From Bradyrhizobium zhengyangense (GTDB lineage: Bacteria; Pseudomonadota; Alphaproteobacteria; Rhizobiales; Xanthobacteraceae), in NCBI RefSeq assembly GCF_022012435.1, contig NZ_JAKLUA010000007.1, positions 124,001-188,000 on the forward strand: 64,000 nucleotides of DNA, in the 5' to 3' direction. Below the pieces are notes generated by a model that was given only the letters and a program-made list of their open reading frames with translations, was not told the DNA's origin and did no database searches. A program made the translations under genes and the position numbers. Below are positions 23,898 to 31,187 of this stretch, in pieces (positions within the stretch are counted from its first letter, which is position 1; every line of letters begins with the position of its first letter).

Positions 23898-23935
23898 AGC
23901 TCGTAGCAACCACCGTTTAATGGTTGCTACGAGCT
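23898..23935. terminator. Perfect 15-bp hairpin between convergent genes
   Basis: AGCTCGTAGCAACCA (23898-23912) and TGGTTGCTACGAGCT (23921-23935) are exact reverse complements around an 8-base loop. There is no T-tract, so it is either a terminator between the convergent membrane-protein and endonuclease genes or the remnant of a mobile element end. The remaining 220 bases before the endonuclease gene show nothing recognisable. Confidence 0.6.
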
Positions 23936-24153
23936 TGCTCACATGGGGGAAATTGCCGGTCTGGTTTGGGGGCAAACGAGTCTGCCCGCCTCAATAAAAT
24001 TGCGGCGCAATAGACGGGCGCGTCGATATTTCTCAGCGCCCTGTCGGCTGTGATCGGGTCATTTGCATAGTGAATTGGAGCGCGGCCTGCGCCAACGCGG
24101 CTGAGATAGCGACGGCGTGGCACGCAAAGCACGTGATACGTACTAACGATACT

Positions 24154-25059
24154 TCAAAGAATTTCGCCCGTCTCCGCGTCAATTTTACGCTGCTGCAATT
24201 GGTCGTCGAATATCAGAATATCGTGGTCGCCGACGCCAGCTAGGATCATTTCTGCAATACGGTCCGAGGTAATGTTTAATTCGATGGTCTGCACACCCAT
24301 TTCATAGGTCGTTGAAATCAGATCAAACTGGATGAGAGGCCCGCTCTCGACTTGCAAAGACCATCCGTCGGGCAATGTCCTCACTTCGTAAAGGCCTGAC
24401 GGAAGTTTCTGTGCCGGGCTGCTATTGACCTTATCTGACATGAACGACGTGAATTGGTGACGTTCGGCGCCGCGAACGAGGAAGACCGGGTGCATGATGT
24501 GAATTCCTCCGGTAATTCCTACTCGCAGGCATTCCGCAGCAAACAGGTCCCTGTTCGCCTCGGACATGTTCATAGTCATGCTGTGGTTCTTCGCGCTCTG
24601 GATATGGAGATTGACGACGACTGTCTTAATGCGGCCTTCCATGTCGCGCTCTTCGGCTCCGCGCAGAACCGCAAGCTTGATATTTTTCGCCTTGGCGTAT
24701 TTCTGGGCGTCGCGCGTATAGCCTGTGCATGTGACAATAATGGCTTCATCGGCGTTTGTATCCTCGACGACTGAACGAAAGTTTCGAACAATATCGAGGC
24801 CCACCTTATCTCCCGATATGTCAAAATCCTTGCACTCGATGATGACCCGCCAGGCCTTTCCGTTTTTCTCGATCGACACGTCAATCTGGTGCGGGACGTC
24901 TGAGTCCCCCGTCAACTGCAAGTGATGAATAACCGTGTTTTTGTCTTCAAGACTTTTGAAGACCATGGCCGCCAGCATTTCGTAGCGGGTGCCAGCCTTC
25001 GTACTCAAGATCGCGTGGTAGCGATCGTGCAATTCGTCGTATTTTGAGCGTTGCGCCAT
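24154..25059 (-). CDS. Mrr-like restriction endonuclease (PD-(D/E)XK)
   Basis: The 301-residue protein has an N-terminal PD-(D/E)XK nuclease domain. AGTRYEMLAAMVFKSLE supplies the early helix and Glu, HQIDVSIEKNGKAWRVIIECKDFD gives the D...ExK catalytic pair, and EAIIVTCTGYTRDAQKYAKAKNIKLAVL completes the fold in the manner of Mrr enzymes. The C-terminal 130 residues are of unknown type and may recognise DNA. A GGAG ribosome-binding site precedes the ATG. No methyltransferase is nearby, so it could be a solitary modification-dependent endonuclease. It shares strand and direction with the Abi/HEPN operon upstream, separated by about 90 bases. Confidence 0.75.
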   Translation of the reverse strand: MAQRSKYDELHDRYHAILSTKAGTRYEMLAAMVFKSLEDKNTVIHHLQLTGDSDVPHQIDVSIEKNGKAWRVIIECKDFDISGDKVGLDIVRNFRSVVEDTNADEAIIVTCTGYTRDAQKYAKAKNIKLAVLRGAEERDMEGRIKTVVVNLHIQSAKNHSMTMNMSEANRDLFAAECLRVGITGGIHIMHPVFLVRGAERHQFTSFMSDKVNSSPAQKLPSGLYEVRTLPDGWSLQVESGPLIQFDLISTTYEMGVQTIELNITSDRIAEMILAGVGDHDILIFDDQLQQRKIDAETGEIL

Positions 25060-25152
25060 TTCCGGCTCCTCTCCGATCCATCATAGCTCCGGCGCGGAGG
25101 CACGGTCATGGTCCTCGGATTACGGTGACAGTGCACTAAACGGAGCAACCCT

Positions 25153-25629
25153 CTAAGGCTGCGCCAACTTTGCTATTTCTCGGTTTGCAAGCCGAACGAC
25201 AGCCGTGGTTCTCCTCAACAGCCGCTGCCGGTCGATTGTCTTTGGATCGATAAAGATGTCGGGAAGACCGTTATATCTGAGAAGGTTTCCCTTATAAAAA
25301 ACATTCAGTGCCTTCACTTCCTGCGCAAGCGCCGGGCGCATGGGTTGGAGGCCAAAGACCTTTAGAGCCGCCAGTGCGACGCCTTCCAGGTCGTGCCCGT
25401 ATCCCCTGATCACCTTGTCGTACTTCTTGTAGTCGAGCAGCAACAGCAGCGCCTTCGCGATGATTTCGGTACCTTGGCAGACTAGGTGGAGCACCACATA
25501 TTCGTCGCCCCCATGGTCTTGCAGCAAAATAGACGCGCCAAGGAAACTTTGACCCTTTGCATAGAGGGCGAGCGCAATCCGCTGCCGAGCGTAGTCCGTC
25601 AAATCGCTACTGCCGATGGTGACTTCCAT
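25153..25629 (-). CDS. HEPN-like domain protein
   Basis: The 158-residue helical protein starts MEVTIGSSDLTDYARQRIAL. The pattern HLVCQGTEIIAKALLLLLDYKKYDKVIRGYGHDLEGVALAAL resembles the core of HEPN proteins, with its central helix pair and GHDL turn. The usual RNase motif R-x4-6-H is not clear; the nearest is R-x3-H (R75 to H79), so catalytic activity is doubtful. The ATG at 25629 lies 19 bases after the preceding gene. It is the last gene of a four-gene minus-strand operon. The domain call rests on pattern recognition only. Confidence 0.6.
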   Translation of the reverse strand: MEVTIGSSDLTDYARQRIALALYAKGQSFLGASILLQDHGGDEYVVLHLVCQGTEIIAKALLLLLDYKKYDKVIRGYGHDLEGVALAALKVFGLQPMRPALAQEVKALNVFYKGNLLRYNGLPDIFIDPKTIDRQRLLRRTTAVVRLANREIAKLAQP

Positions 25630-25648
25630 GAGTGCCGTCCGACCCGCG

Positions 25649-26164
25649 CTAGAGGAAGCCAAGTTTCCCTTTGCCCACGGCAGTCGCGACTTTAACGGGA
25701 CTCTCCAGCACTGCCCTGATGTACTCGTGAATCTCCTCACAGACCCGTTCAACGTCATCTTCGCTGAAGTTGAGTGGAATGCCTCTAAGCGCGCGCGGGC
25801 TGTCACCGATCCTAACCGTTATGGCGTCGCCAATCATCTCGAATTCCAGGACCACGCGCGGCCAGAACTTGCCCTTGCCGTTTGTGCGCGGAATCCCCAC
25901 AGCAACACCCATCTGGATAGGAGCTAGCCTCAAGGTTCCTTTGTCATGCGTGCTGAACTTTGCACCCCGGTAGTCGCCGACCTCCTCTCGATACTCGCCT
26001 TCAGGCGGTACACCCCGCGCTTCAGACCCTTCACCTAGATAGATCGGCAGATGCCGCACGACGGCATCTCCAAGCGCTTCGATGGTGCGGAAGCTCTTGA
26101 CCGTCATGTCGCTGTAAGCGGACATTGCATCTTGTAGGATCTTCAGTCGTTCGCTGAGAGCCAT
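25649..26164 (-). CDS. Unrecognised protein in the defence operon
   Basis: The 171-residue protein begins MALSERLKILQDAMSAYSDM behind AGAGGA at good spacing. The N-terminal 50 residues are helical, the central part looks beta-rich (FWPRVVLEFEMIGDAITVRIGD), and the C-terminal part is helical again (SEDDVERVCEEIHEYIRAVLE). No catalytic or nucleotide-binding motif is seen, so it is not an MNT-type nucleotidyltransferase antitoxin by motif. It lies 16 bases after the AbiU2-like gene and 19 before the HEPN-like gene, so it is co-transcribed with both. A partner or antitoxin-like role for the HEPN protein is possible but not shown. Confidence 0.65.
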   Translation of the reverse strand: MALSERLKILQDAMSAYSDMTVKSFRTIEALGDAVVRHLPIYLGEGSEARGVPPEGEYREEVGDYRGAKFSTHDKGTLRLAPIQMGVAVGIPRTNGKGKFWPRVVLEFEMIGDAITVRIGDSPRALRGIPLNFSEDDVERVCEEIHEYIRAVLESPVKVATAVGKGKLGFL

Positions 26165-26180
26165 CTGTTTCGTCCTCTTT

Positions 26181-26869
26181 CTAAAGTCCACGTGCCTTGT
26201 TGTCGCGATGTAACGAACGCACCAACATCCTACCGTAAGTCTTGCCGTCCTCTGAATGCTCCAGATAGTTCCACTCGTCGCCCTCCAACAAGAGCCTGAT
26301 GTACTTAGCGACGCTCAACGCCAATCGAGACAGGCGCCAGATATCGCGAATGAGAATCCTCTGGCTTGGATCAAGCCCAGTGGTGGCGTGGGCGAGAACC
26401 TTGTTTCGGTAGTGCTTTGTCCTCGTTAGGGCGTCCTGCTCTGCCTTTAGGGCGGACCATCGCGCCTTTAGCGCCCGCATCAACTTCGGTATGTCTCTGG
26501 TCGGCCCTGCCCTATGACCGACGGCACGCTGCCACTGCGTTTCCTTGTCGATCAAGAATCGTTGGAAGTCGGAAGTGCTCACGTCCTCCACAAGCTGTCC
26601 AAGCGACGCGTCATCATTTCTGGTGCCGTTGTCGCATAGTGCGCATAGTCTGATCACCATAATCTGCAACTGGTCAAACAAGATGGTGCTTAGCGCGCCG
26701 ATGGCCTCCCTTCGAGCTTCAGCTTTTGACCTGTTTCGTTCAGGCCGTGAAACACTCCGAGCGTCTGCGCTAGGTTCTCAGCGAAGTGGTGTATGATCTC
26801 AGCTTTCTTGCAGAATGTTCGATAGAGTTCCTCCGCAGCTTTTGTTTTTGGACTTGGTTTACTCTTCAT
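26181..26869 (-). pseudogene. AbiU2-like HEPN protein gene, broken by a single frameshift
   Basis: Two abutting frames together look like one AbiU2-family abortive-infection protein of about 229 residues. The first runs from the ATG at 26869 (MKSKPSPKTKAAEELYRTF) to a TAA at 26690-26692. The second resumes in the -1 frame with STILFDQLQIMVIRLCALCD to the stop at 26181. A one-base loss near 26690 explains the break. The second part carries the HEPN RNase signature RNKVLAH (R-N-x4-H), then RDIWRLSRLALSVAKYIRLLLEGDEWNYLEHS. The start overlaps the upstream Abi-alpha gene by 11 bases. A TTG at 26681 could restart translation but has no ribosome-binding site. A sequencing error is an alternative explanation. 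Confidence 0.65.
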
Positions 26870-27836
26870 GGTTTGCTTCTTGCGTGCAAGCCTCCGGTGC
26901 GTTCTCACGTCTGCACGCAGTTAGAAGGCCACTTCCAAGGGGCGTCAGCATGAAGTTTGCTTCAGGGAGCAGCGGCATCCCAAAGGTAAATTGGGAGATG
27001 GTGGATGTACCTCCGGTTGGAAAATCCATCATGCCGCTCGCCGCAAGTTGGCGCTCGATCAATTCCCCAAGTACTCGCTGAAACTTATCTGGATTGACGA
27101 CCGCCCAATTCCCGACACTCACGCCCATGTCATTTTGGAGAGGGACGCGTCCAAACAAATTATGTAGGTCAACGGACCTAGCTCGGAAGGTCACGCACCG
27201 AAGACGCACAAGGTTCTGTATGGATATGGCTCGCTCATCGGGGAGAAACTGCCGCCAATGTGTATCGGCCAGAGCATTCATCGCGTTCACGAACGTCTGA
27301 TGCTCTTGCTGGGTCTTAAATCTTTTCCGGCTTTGATCTTCGATCTTGGCAATTAGCTCCAGAAACAAAACCTCTCTGGTCGAAAGAGACTTCAGGATAT
27401 CAATGTAGACCTTCTCAGGCTTAACCGAAGCCGAAGGATCGACAGCATTTGCCATTAATCGTGCCCATAGCTCTTGGACACTTTCGTCTTCCTCTAGAGA
27501 AGCGGCTTCCATAATCAGAAGCCCTTCCCCAAACCCCAGCGCCTTCAGCTGTTCTGGCTTTAGGCCCCGCTCGTCAACTATGGTCTGAGCCTTCTCTAGG
27601 ATACGCACTCCGTTCTTGAAGCGCCAAAACCGCATCTGGTCGCCAAAGATATGACTTAGCTCGCGCGATGCGGGCTCAAACAGCCCTGCTAAATAGCCTC
27701 CCACGCGGCCCAAAAGGTCCAAACCGCGCTGATAGGTCTTTTGCGTCTCCTGCTCAGCCTTGGCGACTTCGGTGACGACCTCCGCACCCGCCTTAACCAC
27801 TGACTTAACAACGCCGTTGGCGTCACTTTCTGTCAT
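26859..27836 (-). CDS. Abi-alpha (DUF4393) family protein
   Basis: The 325-residue protein starts MTESDANGVVKSVVKAGAEVV, with GAGG four bases upstream. It matches the Abi-alpha family, formerly DUF4393. Landmarks are SHIFGDQMRFWRFKNGVRILEKAQTI, then LGFGEGLLIMEAASLEEDESVQELWARLMANAVDP, the conserved region with the LW..L...A pattern. The rest is mixed and ends in a segment predicting helices. The family is linked by name and context to abortive phage infection, but the mechanism is not established. It is the first gene of the operon, and the AbiU2-like gene begins inside it. Confidence 0.82.
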   Translation of the reverse strand: MTESDANGVVKSVVKAGAEVVTEVAKAEQETQKTYQRGLDLLGRVGGYLAGLFEPASRELSHIFGDQMRFWRFKNGVRILEKAQTIVDERGLKPEQLKALGFGEGLLIMEAASLEEDESVQELWARLMANAVDPSASVKPEKVYIDILKSLSTREVLFLELIAKIEDQSRKRFKTQQEHQTFVNAMNALADTHWRQFLPDERAISIQNLVRLRCVTFRARSVDLHNLFGRVPLQNDMGVSVGNWAVVNPDKFQRVLGELIERQLAASGMMDFPTGGTSTISQFTFGMPLLPEANFMLTPLGSGLLTACRRENAPEACTQEANHEE

Positions 27837-28207
27837 AGGGCCTCGCATGAATGGGCAATCGGGCGAATCACTCCGAAAGCTAGAATACCTAGAGGAGGGC
27901 AGAAGCAAGCACTTATGCAATTCGGAATCCATACGATTCCAGAATGCACGTTGCGCGATGTACGGAAATTCGCCTAACCTTCGTTGCGGCGTTCAGCATC
28001 GGCGATCTTCGTCATTTCACCGAAAGCGGAGATAGATTCCGGGGCGTTGCCAATCGCTCTGCGCGCATGGCGCGCGGCCCAACGGATCCCGGGCTCGCGG
28101 TTTCGCCGCGCCCCGGAATGCCGGGGAGTCCGCCCCCATCCCCCTTGAGCCCCACCCCGATTCGTGCGACCTCGGCCCCCAGCAAAACCCCTCATTTCGA
28201 GCCTTCG
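27837..28207. other. Divergent intergenic region at the island-core junction
   Basis: This 371-base gap separates the Abi-alpha gene (minus) from purD (plus). The left part is AT-richer like the island, and the part from about 28030 returns to the GC-rich composition of the core. A frame open upstream of purD spans it but lacks coding character. I see no tRNA, integrase or clear direct repeat. Promoters for both sides should lie here but none is convincing by eye. Confidence 0.6.
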
Positions 28208-29491
28208 ATGCACATTCTCCTGCTTGGTTCCGGCGGCCGCGAACATGCCCTGGCGTGGAAGATCGCAGCCTCTCCCCTGGTGACCAAATTCTGGTGCGCG
28301 CCCGGCAATGCCGGCATCGCGCGTGAGGCGGAGTGCGTGGCGCTCGATGTCGCCGACCATGCGGCCGTGATCGATTTCTGTAAAAAGAACGCGGTCGAGC
28401 TGGTCGTGGTCGGCCCGGAGACGCCGCTGGCGGCCGGTATCGTCGATGATCTCACCGCCGCGGGCATCAAGGCGTTCGGCCCGAACAAGATCCCGGCGCA
28501 GCTCGAAAGCTCCAAGGGCTTTACCAAGGCGCTGTGCACCGAGTTCGGCATTCCGACCGGCGCCTACAAGCGCTTCACCAATGCCGATGACGCGCGCGCC
28601 TACGTGCAGAGCCAGGGCGCGCCGATCGTGGTGAAGGCCGATGGCCTTGCCGCCGGCAAGGGCGTCGTCGTCGCGAAGTCAGTGCGCGAGGCGGAGGACG
28701 CCATCGCCATGATGTTCGAGGGCGCGTTTGGCGAGGCCGGCACTGAAGTCGTGATCGAGGAATTTTTGCCGGGCCGCGAGATCAGCTTCTTCGCGCTGTG
28801 CGACGGCGAGACCGCGATTCCGCTCGCCTCCGCGCAGGACCACAAGCGCGTGTTCGACCACGACGTCGGCCCGAACACCGGCGGCATGGGCGCCTATTCG
28901 CCGACGCCGCTGGTCACGCCTGTTATCCACGACGCGATCATGGCCAAGATCATCCTGCCGACGGTGGCGGGCATGAAGCAGCGCGGCACGCCGTTCCGCG
29001 GCATTCTCTATGCCGGCATCATGCTGACGACGCAGGGCCCAAAGCTGTTCGAGTTCAACGTCCGCTTCGGCGACCCTGAATGCCAGGTGCTGATGCTGCG
29101 CATGATGTCGGACATCGTGCCCGCGTTCCTCGCGGCGTGTGACGGCCAGCTGAAGAATTTTGATCTGCGCTGGTATCCGGAATCCGCGCTCACCGTGGTG
29201 ATGGCCGCGAAGGGCTATCCCGGCGATTATCAGAAGGGCACTGAGATCAAGGGGCTCGATGACGCCGCCAAGGTCGACACCGTCGAGATCTTCCACGCCG
29301 GCACCGTCGCGAAGGACGGCGCCATCCTCGCCAATGGCGGCCGCGTGCTCAATGTCTGCGCGCTGGGCGCGACCGTGACTGAGGCGCAGGCGCGCGCCTA
29401 TCAGGCGGTCGACCTGATCCGCTGGCCGGAAGGCTTTTGCCGCCGCGACATCGGCTGGCAGGCGGTGGAGGCCGAGAAGGCCAAGAGCTAG
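28208..29491 (+). CDS. purD: Phosphoribosylamine-glycine ligase
   Basis: PurD ligates glycine to 5-phosphoribosylamine with ATP, the second step of purine synthesis. The 427-residue ATP-grasp enzyme starts MHILLLGSGGREHALAWKIA, the conserved N-terminus. It has VVKADGLAAGKGVVVAK for ATP binding, EEFLPGREISFFALCDG, and the signature DVGPNTGGMGAYSPTP with FNVRFGDPECQ for metal binding. Length is normal. The frame is open for about 260 bases upstream, but that extension is outside the family and lies in the intergenic gap. Confidence 0.97.
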   Translation: MHILLLGSGGREHALAWKIAASPLVTKFWCAPGNAGIAREAECVALDVADHAAVIDFCKKNAVELVVVGPETPLAAGIVDDLTAAGIKAFGPNKIPAQLESSKGFTKALCTEFGIPTGAYKRFTNADDARAYVQSQGAPIVVKADGLAAGKGVVVAKSVREAEDAIAMMFEGAFGEAGTEVVIEEFLPGREISFFALCDGETAIPLASAQDHKRVFDHDVGPNTGGMGAYSPTPLVTPVIHDAIMAKIILPTVAGMKQRGTPFRGILYAGIMLTTQGPKLFEFNVRFGDPECQVLMLRMMSDIVPAFLAACDGQLKNFDLRWYPESALTVVMAAKGYPGDYQKGTEIKGLDDAAKVDTVEIFHAGTVAKDGAILANGGRVLNVCALGATVTEAQARAYQAVDLIRWPEGFCRRDIGWQAVEAEKAKS

Positions 29492-29707
29492 TTCCTTGTC
29501 ATTCCGGACGGCGCACCGCGCCGATCCGGAATCCAGAGCTGTGGGCCCACTCCGACATCCCAGAAATGCGCAATCAGCTGTTGGGCTTAGCCACCCCGCT
29601 GATAATACCGCTACTGTGCATGGGGTTGTTTTCGATTCTCGTGTCGAGGTGCCCCCCAATGACTGAGCAGAGACTGAGCAGAGACTGACCAGATAAGGAT
29701 GCAGAAG

Positions 29708-30613
29708 ATGTCCGATCTCGCCGACCTCTATCCCGGCTTCGCCTCCGAATGGACCGACACCTCGTTCGGCCGCATCTTCGCCCGCGTCGGCGGCAAGGGC
29801 CCGCCGCTGCTGTTGCTGCACGGCTTCTCCGAGACGCATGTGATGTGGCACCGCGTCGCGCCCGCGCTCGCCGACCGGTTCACGCTGATCATCGCAGACC
29901 TGCCGGGCTATGGCTGGTCCGACATGCCCGAGAGCGACGCGCTGCACATGCCCTACAGCAAGCGCGCGATGGCGAAAGCGATGGTCGAGATGATGGAGCG
30001 CCTCGGCCACGTCCACTTCGCACTCGCCGGCCACGACCGCGGCGGCCGCGTGTCGTATCGTTTGGCGCTCGATCATCCCGGGCGGCTGTCGAAGCTCGCC
30101 GTGCTCGATATCCTGCCGACCTATAATTACTGGGAGCGGATGAACCGCGCCTATGCGCTGAAGATCTATCACTGGACGTTCCTCGCCCAGCCCGCGCCGC
30201 TGCCGGAGACGCTGATCGCAGGGCAAGGCGAATTCTTCCTGCGCTTCAAGATGGCGAGCCAGACCAAGTCGAAGAATCTGGATGCGATCGACAAGCGCGC
30301 GCTCGAGCACTACATCGCCCCGTTCCGCGATCCCGCCCGGATCCATGCGATGTGCGAGGATTACCGCGCCGGCGCCTATATCGACTACGATTTGGACAAG
30401 GCCGATTTCGAGGCGGGCAAGAAGATCACCGTGCCCATGCTGGCGCTGTGGGGCAACGCCGGCATCGCCCAGGCCGCCGCGACCCCGCTCGATGTCTGGA
30501 AGCAGTGGGCGACCAACGTCGAGGGCCAGCCGGTGGACTCCGGCCACTTCCTCACCGAGGAGAACCCCGACGTCACCGCGCGGGCCCTGCGTGCGTTCTT
30601 CGCAGGGACCTAG
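29708..30613 (+). CDS. Alpha/beta hydrolase of the haloacetate dehalogenase type
   Basis: The 301-residue protein has an alpha/beta-hydrolase fold with Asp, not Ser, as nucleophile: AGHDRGGRVSYRLALDHP. The Asp-Arg-x-x-Arg arrangement and the later YHWTFLAQPAPLPETL match fluoroacetate dehalogenases, where Arg residues bind the carboxylate and His/Trp hold the halide. The oxyanion region is LLLHGFSETHVMWH, and the His base is in PVDSGHFLTEENP. It probably hydrolyses haloacetates or epoxides. The start at 29708 is preferred over one nine bases earlier because AAGG lies at better spacing. It ends four bases into the convergent tadA gene. Confidence 0.85.
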   Translation: MSDLADLYPGFASEWTDTSFGRIFARVGGKGPPLLLLHGFSETHVMWHRVAPALADRFTLIIADLPGYGWSDMPESDALHMPYSKRAMAKAMVEMMERLGHVHFALAGHDRGGRVSYRLALDHPGRLSKLAVLDILPTYNYWERMNRAYALKIYHWTFLAQPAPLPETLIAGQGEFFLRFKMASQTKSKNLDAIDKRALEHYIAPFRDPARIHAMCEDYRAGAYIDYDLDKADFEAGKKITVPMLALWGNAGIAQAAATPLDVWKQWATNVEGQPVDSGHFLTEENPDVTARALRAFFAGT

Positions 30614-31068
30614 CGCCGCTCGCGAAAGAACTCCTTGAGCAGCCGCGCCGCCTCGCTCTCGCCGACCCCGGAGTAGACGTCCGGGGCGTGGTGGCAGGTC
30701 GGGGAGGCAAAGAACCGCACGCCCGATTCCACCGCGCCGCCCTTGGGGTCGGCCGCGCCGTAATAGAGCCGGCGCACCCTTGCAAAGGAGATCGCGCCCG
30801 CACACATGGTGCAGGGCTCCAGCGTCACGTAGAGGTCGCAGTCGACCAGCCGCTCGCTGCCGATCTTCTTCGCCGCCTCGCGCAGCGCAATGATCTCGGC
30901 GTGGCCGGTGGGGTCGTAATCGGTCAGCGTCCGGTTGGCGGCGGTGGCGATGACCTCGTAATTCCGGACCACCACGCAGCCGATCGGAACTTCGCCCGCC
31001 TTTCCGGCATTTTCGGCCGTTTTGAGCGCCAAATCCATGAAAGAGGGGGCTTTCAAGCCTCGTATCAT
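30610..31068 (-). CDS. tadA: tRNA adenosine(34) deaminase
   Basis: TadA converts A34 to inosine in the anticodon of tRNA-Arg(ACG). The 152-residue protein carries the zinc cytidine/deoxycytidylate-deaminase motifs: PTGHAEIIALREAA (His and catalytic Glu) and TLEPCTMCAGAISFARVRR (PCxxC). The following region AADPKGGAVESGVRFF also fits TadA. An internal Met (MDLALKTAENAG) is an alternative start. The gene faces the dehalogenase with a four-base overlap of stop codons and is divergent from rluB. Confidence 0.93.
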   Translation of the reverse strand: MIRGLKAPSFMDLALKTAENAGKAGEVPIGCVVVRNYEVIATAANRTLTDYDPTGHAEIIALREAAKKIGSERLVDCDLYVTLEPCTMCAGAISFARVRRLYYGAADPKGGAVESGVRFFASPTCHHAPDVYSGVGESEAARLLKEFFRERR

Positions 31069-31187
31069 CCGAAGAAACCTGCTAGTAGCTGCGCCTTCAG
31101 CAGAAGTGCTTATCGAATTTGCCTGAGCATGCGGCTCGCAATGAGCGCGCGCAATGCTTTCCGGCCACCCCCTGAGTGAGATTATTC

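Noticed and set aside
23917..24132. 71-codon open frame on the minus strand between the membrane-protein and endonuclease genes
   Set aside because: It overlaps the perfect hairpin, has no ribosome-binding site or recognised motif, and looks like non-coding sequence or an old remnant.
28679..30805. 708-codon open frame on the minus strand across purD and the dehalogenase gene
   Set aside because: Antisense to two recognised genes; composition only.
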